DNA of 64,000 nt, taken from contig NZ_JAHLPN010000005.1 of the NCBI RefSeq assembly GCF_018917935.1, positions 62,001 through 126,000 of the forward strand, read 5' to 3'. The translations under genes were made by a program, and so were the position numbers. The notes under the pieces are model-generated. The model searched no databases and was not told where the DNA came from. It was given only the letters and a program-made list of their open reading frames with translations. Below are positions 16,928 to 24,675 of the stretch, in pieces. Source of the stretch: Kineothrix sp. MSJ-39. GTDB taxonomy: Bacteria > Bacillota > Clostridia > Lachnospirales > Lachnospiraceae. The number at the start of each line of letters is the position of its first letter. Position 1 is the first letter of the stretch.

Positions 16928-17230
16928 TTATACAAACAACTCGATCACAAATACGAGCAGGCAGCAGATGACAGATACCGGAAAAAGTCCCGCACCAAGC
17001 CATGCTGCGATCATGCCCGCGATCAGTGCTGCCAGACCGGAGATCGGACTCTGCGTGGCATGTACGATAGCCGGGAAAGTCATGACGGCAAGTGTGACAT
17101 ACGGTACATAATATAAAAAGGACTGAATAAACCGGTTTTTGATCGGTTTTCGGATCAGCGTCAGAGGCAGGATACGGATTGTGTAAGATACCAGTGCCAT
17201 GACAATAATATAGATCACATTACTTCTCAC
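16928..17230 (-). CDS. azlD: AzlD-type branched-chain amino acid export subunit
   Basis: A 100-residue protein with four hydrophobic segments and the AzlD pattern (SYTIRILPLTLIRKPIKN, then FLYYVPYVTLAVMTFPA). With AzlC it forms a branched-chain amino acid exporter. The start is a GTG at 17230 with GAGGAGG 9 nt upstream. It overlaps the end of azlC by 11 bp, which indicates translational coupling. No Lrp-type regulator is adjacent. Confidence 0.92.
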   Translation of the reverse strand: MRSNVIYIIVMALVSYTIRILPLTLIRKPIKNRFIQSFLYYVPYVTLAVMTFPAIVHATQSPISGLAALIAGMIAAWLGAGLFPVSVICCLLVFVIELFV

Positions 17231-17993
17231 TTGTCTGTCCCTCCTCTTCCTGTGTATCCTTTACCGGGAATAAGATCGCTGCTGCGCCTGCGATCAGTAC
17301 TGTCAGCAGGATCGTTCTTGTACCGTCCGACAACTTTGAAATAAGCGGCAGATAACCACAGACAAAGCTCAGCGCAAAACTGATCACAACCAGCACACCT
17401 ACGATCTTATCTTTTTTAGCAGGCGGAATGATGATCGCAAGGAACATACCATACAGTGCCACACTCAGCGCACTTACAATCCGAAGCGGCAGTGCATTAC
17501 CCGCCATGATGCCAAATGCTGTACCGAGTGCCCAGGCAGGTGCTGCCAGCAGGATCGCACCATATGTATAGAAGGGATTCAGATACCCCGGTCTTGCGAT
17601 CGTAATACCAAATAATTCATCCGTCACATCATAACCTATGATCAGTCTGTGATAAAATGGCATGCCCGGTGCACATCTCTGCGCCAGTGCACAGCTCATC
17701 AGCAAATATCTCGCATTGGCGATCAGCGTGATGATCGCAACCTCCAGATAAGTTGCGTGCGCCGCGATCAATGTAAATGCTGCGTATTCTCCTGCGGATG
17801 CATTGTTAAACAGGCTGGCGAAGAATCCCTGCAGCGGTGTCAGCCCGGCTTTTCTTGCTGCGATTCCAAGCGAAAAGGAAACCGCAAAGTAACCAAGGGC
17901 AATCGGGAAGCCATCCCGCATACCATCACAGAACACTTTTCTGTTAAATGCATAGACCGCTTTATCTACTACATTTTCTTTTGTTTTACTCAT
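17220..17993 (-). CDS. azlC: AzlC-type branched-chain amino acid permease
   Basis: A 257-residue membrane protein with the AzlC landmark GMRDGFPIALGYFAVSFSLGI near the N-terminus and about seven or eight helices. It is the large subunit of the AzlCD exporter. I start it at the ATG at 17993, which follows TGAGGAAAAAGTC; the open frame to 18062 is an unsupported extension. The tail is acidic (DTQEEEGQ). It overlaps azlD by 11 bp. Confidence 0.92.
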   Translation of the reverse strand: MSKTKENVVDKAVYAFNRKVFCDGMRDGFPIALGYFAVSFSLGIAARKAGLTPLQGFFASLFNNASAGEYAAFTLIAAHATYLEVAIITLIANARYLLMSCALAQRCAPGMPFYHRLIIGYDVTDELFGITIARPGYLNPFYTYGAILLAAPAWALGTAFGIMAGNALPLRIVSALSVALYGMFLAIIIPPAKKDKIVGVLVVISFALSFVCGYLPLISKLSDGTRTILLTVLIAGAAAILFPVKDTQEEEGQTSEK

Positions 17994-18245
17994 GACTTTT
18001 TCCTCAAAACTGATTTTCTTCCAACACCGACAGACCATTTCCCACTTATCGATGTCAGTCACCGGATAATATCCGCATAGCTGTCCGACTGCTGATTGGA
18101 ATAAATCAGGTTATATATTCCAGTCCGTATACAGCCAAGGCATATTATAACGCACAAATCAGGAAGAAAAAAGAGGCAATCTGTCCAATTTCCAACTAAT
18201 TTCTGCTATTTTTCATGTTTTGGCACAATTTTTCTCCCGCCATGT

Positions 18246-18446
18246 TACAATATGGAAGGCACAAAGAATGTGCCCTGGCACATTCTTGCGCCTGCGGCGG
18301 TCGCTTGCGACATCCACATTGTACGCCGCAGTGCGCATCCCCGCGGAGCGTTTTTGTGTAACAGGAACGAAGTTTCCTATTACACAAAAAAACAGATTCT
18401 GTTACATTTCAGATAGCGGAATGAAATTATAAAAGGAAATTACTCT
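18246..18446 (+). promoter_or_regulatory. Promoter and highly structured leader upstream of fliB
   Basis: An extended -10 (TGT then TACAAT, -10 at 18246-18251) would start a leader of about 190 nt. The leader holds three hairpins. The first is GAATGTGCC/GGCACATTC (18266-18285). The second is TGCGGCG/CGCCGCA (18293-18330) enclosing GTCGC/GCGAC. The third is GTGTAA-AGGAA/TTCCT-TTACAC (18351-18390), with T and A flanks that extend the stem. No T-run follows, so none is a simple terminator. The remaining part, 17994-18245, shows no gene. Confidence 0.45.
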
Positions 18447-19643
18447 ATGCTGACAATTTATCCAGACTATTATACTCAATTTACCTGCATCGCCGATTCC
18501 TGCTCCATCACCTGCTGCCAGGAGTGGAAGATCTATGTAGACGATACAACAAAGAATAAATGGAAAACACTCTCTGCACCTGACTCTATGGATGCAGATG
18601 GCAGAAAGCTTTCTTCCTATATCACGAAAAAAGAAGGCTCTCACGTGATCCGGCTTCTGCCGGACCATCGTTGTCCTTTTCTAACCGATAATAAATTATG
18701 TTGCCTTGTACAAACTTACGGAGACAGCGTGCTGTCCGAAACCTGTACCTCATTTCCAAGGGAGCTGCATACATTTTCTACGCATAAAGAGGCTTCTCTT
18801 ATGCCATGCTGCCCTGCAGTGATCGATCTGTGGCAGCAGGCTGATGCTATGGGCTTTCCTTCTTATACCATGTTTTCCGAACAGATTCTGCCTCCTTCTG
18901 CCGGTCAGACACAGGCAGCCTTTTTACTGCGTGATCACCTGATCCAGCTTTTCTCTGATGCCAGTCTGACACCGGAGGAAGCACTTTTGACTGCCTTCTA
19001 TTTTCTGCAGGAGCTGCTGCGGGAAGAAAAATCCGGCAAAAAACTGACAACGTCTTTGGTAGCATCTTATTTCCAAAAAGAAAACCTGCAACAGTTGCTG
19101 CAGGCTATTCACGAAATGCCATGTGTCATTTCCGATCTGTTATACGAATGTAATGAACTTCTGCAGGATCTTTCCGTCAATTACCTGCAGGAAGGGTTGT
19201 ATACTGCTTACCTTTCTCCACTGATGGAACAGGCAGAAAATTTAACGCAGTTATTTCAGGAGCCAACTGATTCAGATGCCCGTATGGCATCCCTCTGGAA
19301 AGACTTCATGCGCAGCTTTTCTGTCTATCATCCGCTCCTGAGAAGCTATCTGGCAAATGACATATATGCGGATCTTCTCATTGACGAAGACCTTTCCCTG
19401 TCACACATGCTCATGCGCCTTGAGTGGACGACGCTCCAGTATACTGCGATCCGTCACAGTCTGTTCCTGCAATATCAGGCACAGGATGTGCCTGTCCTCT
19501 CTTATGAAGCAGTACGGGAATCCCTTGTTATCCTGACCCGTATGACAGGCTATGAAGAAGAGGATATCATCAGCTATCTGGAAAGCAGCTTTGAAGCACT
19601 CTTATGGGATTTTGGTTACCCTGCGCTTATTGTTGGCCGGTAA
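18447..19643 (+). CDS. fliB: Flagellin lysine N-methylase (FliB)
   Basis: A 398-residue protein of the FliB family, which methylates lysines on flagellin. The N-terminal half carries the cysteine clusters expected of this YkgJ/FliB-type metal-binding fold: C-x5-C-x4-CC early (residues 11-23), then CPFL, CC and ETCTSFPR near 72-100, and CC near 118. The C-terminal half is helical and family-specific. No flagellin gene is in the window. It ends 17 bp inside the convergent downstream gene. Enzymatic mechanism is from family knowledge; methylation here is inferred. Confidence 0.9.
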   Translation: MLTIYPDYYTQFTCIADSCSITCCQEWKIYVDDTTKNKWKTLSAPDSMDADGRKLSSYITKKEGSHVIRLLPDHRCPFLTDNKLCCLVQTYGDSVLSETCTSFPRELHTFSTHKEASLMPCCPAVIDLWQQADAMGFPSYTMFSEQILPPSAGQTQAAFLLRDHLIQLFSDASLTPEEALLTAFYFLQELLREEKSGKKLTTSLVASYFQKENLQQLLQAIHEMPCVISDLLYECNELLQDLSVNYLQEGLYTAYLSPLMEQAENLTQLFQEPTDSDARMASLWKDFMRSFSVYHPLLRSYLANDIYADLLIDEDLSLSHMLMRLEWTTLQYTAIRHSLFLQYQAQDVPVLSYEAVRESLVILTRMTGYEEEDIISYLESSFEALLWDFGYPALIVGR

Positions 19644-20214
19644 CATCCAGTATTTCGGATGATGCTTCAGGCGATACTTCGGGAAGTTCGCCCTGTGCCT
19701 CTGTATTGTCAGCGACACCTTCCGGATCGTACTCTCCGCCTTCCTCATCGTCCCAGAGAGAATCGTATTCCTTCTGCTTTTCTTTCATGGCAGCCATCAT
19801 CATCTGTGCCTGTTTTGCCTTACCATACAGGTCCGAATCATACTCCATCAGCTTCTTTTCATCCGCATAAGGTACTTTATCCCCCGCACACATTCTGGCT
19901 ACCGTTGTCATGATCTTGGACATAGTTGCTGCCATACCTGTTTCCGGATCTGCCAGTGCCTTTGCATTTTCCGCGTTAGCTGCCAAACACCACTGTTCCG
20001 TCAGGCCGTCCAGCACTTCCTGGTTCTTATCAAATTCTTCCTGCGTCTTTTCGATGGAAAGCTGCAGCGTCGCAGCCTCATCCGACCACGTTTTGTCATT
20101 GGTTGCCTCAAATTTGGCTTTTGCAGCATCTCTTTGTTTTACCAGACTGCGCGTCTGATCAACTAGCTGCTGCCTGTATCTCTGATAAATAGGCATTGCG
20201 TCCTTGAGCTTCAT
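19627..20214 (-). CDS. Hypothetical helical acidic protein
   Basis: A 195-residue soluble protein I do not recognise. Residues 1-95 are predicted helical and charged (QQLVDQTRSLVKQRDAAKAKFEA), probably coiled coil. The middle has a Met/Lys-rich helix (KAKQAQMMMAAMKEKQKEY) and the last 45 residues are acidic and low-complexity. There is no signal peptide or membrane segment. It converges with fliB and overlaps it by 17 bp. The reading frame has a proper ribosome site (GGGAGG upstream of 20214), so it is probably real. A flagellar link through its neighbour is speculation. Confidence 0.75.
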   Translation of the reverse strand: MKLKDAMPIYQRYRQQLVDQTRSLVKQRDAAKAKFEATNDKTWSDEAATLQLSIEKTQEEFDKNQEVLDGLTEQWCLAANAENAKALADPETGMAATMSKIMTTVARMCAGDKVPYADEKKLMEYDSDLYGKAKQAQMMMAAMKEKQKEYDSLWDDEEGGEYDPEGVADNTEAQGELPEVSPEASSEILDVTGQQ

Positions 20215-20438
20215 CTTTTCAACCTCCCTGTTGCTATTGTGATCAAGTTATATACTTCCCTGTATTTTACCTTTTATATCATATAAATCGGCATATTGCC
20301 ATGCAGGCTTAACCATCTCTGCTCCTCTTTGCAGTTCCGCCACAAATTTTCCTTTTTATTTCATGTGGCAGATAGTATACTATATGTAAGGAATTTATTA
20401 CCCCGTACTAACCTTATAGAAGAAAGGATTTCTCATCT

Positions 20439-21794
20439 ATGGAAAAGTTTTTTAAACTCAAAGAAAACGGAACCGACGTCCGTACAGAGGTTCTTGCCGG
20501 TATTACCACTTTTATGACAATGGCGTATATTCTGGCGATCAACCCGAACATGCTCTCCGCAGCAGGCATGGACGCTACAGCCGTTCTGATCGCAACCTGC
20601 TTATCCGCCTTCTTTGGCACCATGTGCATGGCACTATTTGCAAACTATCCGTTTGCGCTTGCTCCTGGCATGGGGCTGAATGCTTACTTTGCTTATACGG
20701 TCTGCCTTGGCATGGGCTATGACTGGCGTGTTGCACTGGCAGCCGTTGCGGTGGAAGGTATCATTTTTATCGTTTTATCGCTCACCAATGTCCGCGAAGC
20801 TATTTTCAATGCGATCCCAAGCATGCTCAAGAAGGGCGTCAGCGCAGGTATCGGTCTTTACATCGCTTTCATCGGTCTGCAGGGTGCTCATATCGTCGTC
20901 AACAGTGATTCGACTCTGATCACCTACGTCAGCTTCCGTTCCAAATTCGGAACCGAAGGCATCTGTGCACTGCTTGCCCTGATCGGTCTTTTCCTGACCG
21001 CCATTTTATATGCCCGCAATGTGAGGGGATCTATCCTGATCGGTATTATCGCCACATGGGTTCTTGGTATGCTCTGTCAGGCAGTCGGTATCTATCAGGT
21101 AACACCGGAGGAAGGCTTCTATTCCTTATATCCGTCCCTTGCCCTTACCGATTTTTCAAAGTTTTCCCTGACTTTCGGACAAGTGTTCAAGGCTGATTTT
21201 TCAGGTGTCAGCCTCAGTAATTTCATTGCCATTTTATTTGCTTTTCTTTTTGTTGATATGTTTGATACGATCGGTACTTTGGTCGGCGTTGCGACGAAGG
21301 CAGATATGCTTGACAAGGATGAAAAGCTGCCTCGCATCAAACAGGCTTTGTTTGCAGATGCGATCGCTACGTTAGTCGGTGCTATCTTCGGTACTTCCAC
21401 AACAACGACCTATGTGGAAAGCTCCGCCGGTGTCGGTGCAGGTGCCAGAACCGGTCTTGCCTCTGTTGTAACCGGCCTGATGTTCCTGCTTGCCATTTTC
21501 TTTGCCCCGATTTTCACAGCCATTCCGGGCTTTGCTACCGCTCCGGCTCTGATCTTCGTCGGTTTCCTGATGGTAACCGCAGTGACAGGCATCAGCTTTG
21601 ATGATCTGACAGAAGCAGTTCCCGCTTATCTCTGCCTGCTTGCCATGCCACTCATGTATAGCATTTCAGAAGGTATCGCGATCGGCGTGATCTCCTATGT
21701 CATCATCAACCTGTTTACCAAAAAGGCAAAAAAGATCACACCACTGATGTATGTACTGGCAATCTTATTTGTTGCCAAATATATCTTCCTGTGA
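20439..21794 (+). CDS. NCS2-family guanine/hypoxanthine permease
   Basis: A 451-residue membrane protein of the AzgA/PbuG branch of NCS2 purine transporters. Diagnostic segments are EVLAGITTFMTMAYIL, NYPFALAPGMGLNAYFAY, the FVDMFDTIGTLVGVA helix and GTSTTTTYVESSAGVGAG. It imports guanine, hypoxanthine or adenine with protons. I looked for a purine riboswitch in the 5' region and did not find one; only a candidate -10 (TATACT near 20380) is seen. A terminator follows at 21851-21899. Confidence 0.93.
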   Translation: MEKFFKLKENGTDVRTEVLAGITTFMTMAYILAINPNMLSAAGMDATAVLIATCLSAFFGTMCMALFANYPFALAPGMGLNAYFAYTVCLGMGYDWRVALAAVAVEGIIFIVLSLTNVREAIFNAIPSMLKKGVSAGIGLYIAFIGLQGAHIVVNSDSTLITYVSFRSKFGTEGICALLALIGLFLTAILYARNVRGSILIGIIATWVLGMLCQAVGIYQVTPEEGFYSLYPSLALTDFSKFSLTFGQVFKADFSGVSLSNFIAILFAFLFVDMFDTIGTLVGVATKADMLDKDEKLPRIKQALFADAIATLVGAIFGTSTTTTYVESSAGVGAGARTGLASVVTGLMFLLAIFFAPIFTAIPGFATAPALIFVGFLMVTAVTGISFDDLTEAVPAYLCLLAMPLMYSISEGIAIGVISYVIINLFTKKAKKITPLMYVLAILFVAKYIFL

Positions 21795-21835
21795 TCCTAT
21801 AAAGTGTGCGCGAAGTGCGCATCTTTGCAAGCTTA

Positions 21836-21899
21836 TTTCCTATACATTAGGAAATGCCCAGCCTCCCCCGGTCCAAGACTGAGGGTGGCTGGACATTTC
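21836..21899 (+). terminator. Terminator region after the purine permease with two overlapping hairpins
   Basis: The main stem GAAATG-CCAGCC/GGCTGG-CATTTC (21851-21897) is followed by TTCTTGTT. A small exact hairpin TTTCCTA/TAGGAAA (21836-21854) overlaps its 5' arm, so the two are mutually exclusive. Confidence 0.6.
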
Positions 21900-21940
21900 T
21901 TGTTATGGCGACCGTTCATCAGAGCGTATCCCGTCTCTGC

Positions 21941-22588
21941 TTATAATCCCAGATCTGCATAATCCTGCGGCAGAAATCTGTGATAGATCATATGACAGCC
22001 TTCGTCTTTAAAGCAGTAATAATACCTGTCTTCTCCTTCCGTAAAACGGATATAAAAATCAAACTCATCCGCCTGCATTTCTTTTGTCAGAAACGGCTTT
22101 TCCTGTGCTTCAAATAATGCCGTCACCTCCTGTTTTGTTACCCCATGCTTACTTACAAGATCTATCAGCCTTGCAATAAATGGATTCTCCTGTTTATGCG
22201 CATGCACATAAGCCGATGCTTCCTCTGTCAGAAAGAAACAGAAACGATCTCCCTGATGCGTTACCCTGCTCTCACCAAATATAGGCTGCTTCACTGTCAG
22301 GAAATCCTGTAACCTTGCCTGCATTTCTTCTGTCAAAACCTCATCACCAAAGAAATGATTTAAAGAGGACAGTGGATAATATAACCTGACCGGCTCATCA
22401 CGATACCCCAGCTTGATCTGCTGCTCCAGCATCACGTCCTCTATATTTGCTGCTAACTTTTGATATGCTTCTTCCCACATATGACTACTCGCTTTCTTTT
22501 CATTTCCATCGGTACAGATGAATCTGCACACTTTTCTATGATCATCATAACCTATTTTTCCCGGTATCGCCACATTCTTTTCCTTCAT
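21941..22588 (-). CDS. Conserved hypothetical protein, possibly DUF3877
   Basis: A soluble protein of about 215 residues, no signal or membrane segment. Its middle (YRDEPVRLYYPLSSLNHFFG) and its end (CFKDEGCHMIYHRFLPQDYADLGL) recall a Lachnospiraceae-specific family that I remember as DUF3877; this is from memory and unchecked. Function is unknown. I favour the ATG at 22588 (GGAG 7 nt upstream); the frame is open to 22615, and a later ATG at about 22480 is also possible. It is divergent from glycerate kinase. Confidence 0.65.
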   Translation of the reverse strand: MKEKNVAIPGKIGYDDHRKVCRFICTDGNEKKASSHMWEEAYQKLAANIEDVMLEQQIKLGYRDEPVRLYYPLSSLNHFFGDEVLTEEMQARLQDFLTVKQPIFGESRVTHQGDRFCFFLTEEASAYVHAHKQENPFIARLIDLVSKHGVTKQEVTALFEAQEKPFLTKEMQADEFDFYIRFTEGEDRYYYCFKDEGCHMIYHRFLPQDYADLGL

Positions 22589-22674
22589 TCCATTGCTCCA
22601 ATTTACATGACGCATTTGCGCTTCTTACAATCTCTGCTATACTGAAAGAAAAGATTTTATAGGAGGAACTGCAC

Positions 22675-23814
22675 ATGAAGGTTCTGATCGCCATAGATTC
22701 ATTCAAAGGAAGTCTGTCCTCTTTGGAGGCAGCATATGCCATACAGGAAGGCATTTACAATGCAGATTCTCATACTGATGTCTGCATCCGTCCACTTGCA
22801 GACGGCGGGGAAGGCACAGCCCAGGCTCTGACACAGGGCATGCATGGGCATATGGAAACAGTCACTGTCACAGGTCCGCTTGGTGATCCCGTAAAGGCAG
22901 ACTACGGCATTATTGGTGATACGGCTGTGATTGAAATGGCTGCGGCTGCAGGCATTACACTCGTTCCTGCCGGCAGACGCAATCCGCTTTATACTACTAC
23001 CTACGGCGTCGGCGAGCTTATTTTAGATGCCATGGAGAAAGGCTGCAGACACTTCATCATCGGGATTGGCGGAAGTGCCACAAATGACTGTGGGGTCGGT
23101 ATGCTGCAGGCACTTGGCTTTGGCTTTTCGGATTGCAATGGCAAACCTGTATCTTTTGGTGCAGACGGCGTAAAAGACATTGCAGCCATAGACAACTCTC
23201 ATGTATCTCCCCTGGTATCCCGATGTGATTTCCGGATTGCCTGCGATGTTACAAATCCGCTTTGCGGAGAAAACGGCTGCAGCAGTGTTTACGGTCCGCA
23301 AAAAGGCGCAGATCCTGCCATGATCGTCCGGATGGATGCATGGCTGTCTGCTTTTGCCGCTCTGACAAAAGCGCAGTATCCAAATGCAGATCCCTCCATG
23401 CCCGGCGCAGGTGCAGCAGGTGGTCTCGGCTTTGCCTTTTCTGCTTATCTCGGTGCCACGCTCCAGTCAGGCATTTCCATTGTCTTAGAAGAAACACAGA
23501 TGGAAGCTGCCATAAAAGAAGCTGATCTCATCGTTACAGGAGAAGGCAGACTGGATGGCCAGACTGTGATGGGAAAAGCCCCTGTCGGGATCGCTGTCCT
23601 TGCCCAGAAACACCATAAAAAGGTTATTGCTTTTTGCGGCTGTGCGGCAGATGACGCTTCTCTTTGCAATGCGCATGGAATTGATGCTTACTTCCCGATC
23701 CTGCAAAAGCCTGTCAGCCTGGAAGAAGCCATGGATCCTGTGATCGCCGCCGAAAACCTGAAAAAAACAGCAGAGCAGGTCTTCCGGCTGCTGACCTGCT
23801 CTGCTGCCTTATAA
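22675..23814 (+). CDS. Glycerate kinase
   Basis: A 379-residue member of the GlxK/GarK glycerate kinase family, which phosphorylates D-glycerate at the end of glyoxylate, serine or sugar-acid routes. Landmarks are MKVLIAIDSFKGSLSS at the N-terminus, RPLADGGEGT, the glycine loop IGIGGSATNDCGVGMLQALGF, and ITGEG-type LIVTGEGRLDGQT. Full length. The ribosome site is AGGAGG, and a TTGCGC/TATACT promoter lies just upstream (about 22615-22645). Its last 15 codons contain a 14-bp inverted repeat that acts as a terminator signal for the opposite strand. Confidence 0.94.
   Translation: MKVLIAIDSFKGSLSSLEAAYAIQEGIYNADSHTDVCIRPLADGGEGTAQALTQGMHGHMETVTVTGPLGDPVKADYGIIGDTAVIEMAAAAGITLVPAGRRNPLYTTTYGVGELILDAMEKGCRHFIIGIGGSATNDCGVGMLQALGFGFSDCNGKPVSFGADGVKDIAAIDNSHVSPLVSRCDFRIACDVTNPLCGENGCSSVYGPQKGADPAMIVRMDAWLSAFAALTKAQYPNADPSMPGAGAAGGLGFAFSAYLGATLQSGISIVLEETQMEAAIKEADLIVTGEGRLDGQTVMGKAPVGIAVLAQKHHKKVIAFCGCAADDASLCNAHGIDAYFPILQKPVSLEEAMDPVIAAENLKKTAEQVFRLLTCSAAL
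23761..23806 (-). terminator. Minus-strand terminator embedded in the 3' end of the glycerate kinase gene
   Basis: Exact 14-bp arms CAGCAGAGCAGGTC/GACCTGCTCTGCTG (23768-23781, 23793-23806) followed on the minus strand by TG and seven T. It would stop the leftward signalling operon, or ancestrally the permease, inside glycerate kinase coding sequence. Confidence 0.8.
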
Positions 23815-23820
23815 CTGACT

Positions 23821-23877
23821 TTATTTATTTTTCCTTTGTGACATAATAGAGACCATATCCCATTCCGGCTGCCAATA
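23821..23877. repeat. Left copy of an exact 57-bp direct repeat
   Basis: Identical over 57 bp to 28849-28905, in the same orientation. The right copy is the 3' end of the ABC-2 permease gene; this copy is a detached fragment just after glycerate kinase. Confidence 0.95.
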
Positions 23878-23911
23878 TCTCTGGCATGACAATCAATACT
23901 ATATAAACGGT
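23825..23911 (-). pseudogene. Orphan 3' fragment of an ABC-2 permease gene
   Basis: The minus strand encodes a hydrophobic 28-residue end, finishing LAAGMGYGLYYVTKEK and a stop, identical in its last part to the intact permease at 28853-29956. It has no start and begins within the stop region of the response regulator gene. Upstream of the exact 57 bp the similarity fades. Confidence 0.8.
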
Positions 23912-24675
23912 TATATACCCAAATGTTTTTCAATCATCGCCAGAATATTTTCCTGCCTGGCCGGCTTTAAAATATAACCATCAGGCTTTAATGCCAAAAG
24001 TTCCTGTATATAATCACGATCCGCTACAGCAGATAAAAAAATAACTGGTAGATGAGCAAACTGATAATTTGCCCGAATAGCTTTTAATACCATTTTCCCA
24101 TTTATAATGGGCATTTCGCAATCCAGAAAAATGAGATCCGGACACTCCTGTTGCATAACCTCAAAAGCCTGTGATCCGGAAACTGCAATTGATACCCGAT
24201 ATTTATCACTGACCAGAGCCTTCATGCTACGTAGCAGCAGTGGGTTATCATCCACAAACAGAATATGTTTTCTCCGATCCTTTTTCTCCAATATTTTATC
24301 CTCATAATCTGTGTAGGAAATCCCCATGCTTTCACACAATGCTCTTATGATTTCCTGATTTTTTACAGGCCTTGTAAGACAATGTATATGAATACTGTCT
24401 GAATCAAAGCCATATCCCTTAAATTCATATTGACTTCCAACAAGCACTGCCTGCAGCATATCATACTCTTTTAAAATATTCTTTATCCCTCTTATACCTG
24501 TACTGTCTATTTGATTAAATAAAACCAATAAAATATCCGGCTCAAAAATCTTTAACATTTTCCCGGCATAATCCATATCCGCCACACATAACTGCACTTG
24601 AAAATAAGGTAGCATTGCCTCATTCAGACTTCTGGTGATTTCATTCATTTCAGCAATCAATAATACTCTTTTCAT
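23911..24675 (-). CDS. Double-receiver response regulator without output domain
   Basis: 254 residues made of two receiver-type domains. The C-terminal one (about 138-254) is canonical: acidic pair VDD, phosphoacceptor Asp185 in IFLDCEMP, Ser/Thr switch and the late Lys in LKPARQ. The N-terminal one (1-115) keeps the fold pattern but shows VLFNQ where the Asp should be, so it is a pseudo-receiver. There is no DNA-binding or enzymatic output, so it is likely a phosphorelay or protein-interaction component. It overlaps the hybrid kinase stop by 4 bp (ATGA). It sits in an A+T-rich three-gene operon. Confidence 0.88.
   Translation of the reverse strand: MKRVLLIAEMNEITRSLNEAMLPYFQVQLCVADMDYAGKMLKIFEPDILLVLFNQIDSTGIRGIKNILKEYDMLQAVLVGSQYEFKGYGFDSDSIHIHCLTRPVKNQEIIRALCESMGISYTDYEDKILEKKDRRKHILFVDDNPLLLRSMKALVSDKYRVSIAVSGSQAFEVMQQECPDLIFLDCEMPIINGKMVLKAIRANYQFAHLPVIFLSAVADRDYIQELLALKPDGYILKPARQENILAMIEKHLGI

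Noticed and set aside
18351-18390. Intrinsic terminator before fliB
   Set aside because: The U/A tracts lie on the wrong sides: T precedes and A follows on both readings, so no U tract follows the stem.
20280-20438. Purine riboswitch before the NCS2 permease
   Set aside because: I could not find the conserved purine aptamer pattern; the leader is short and A+T-rich.
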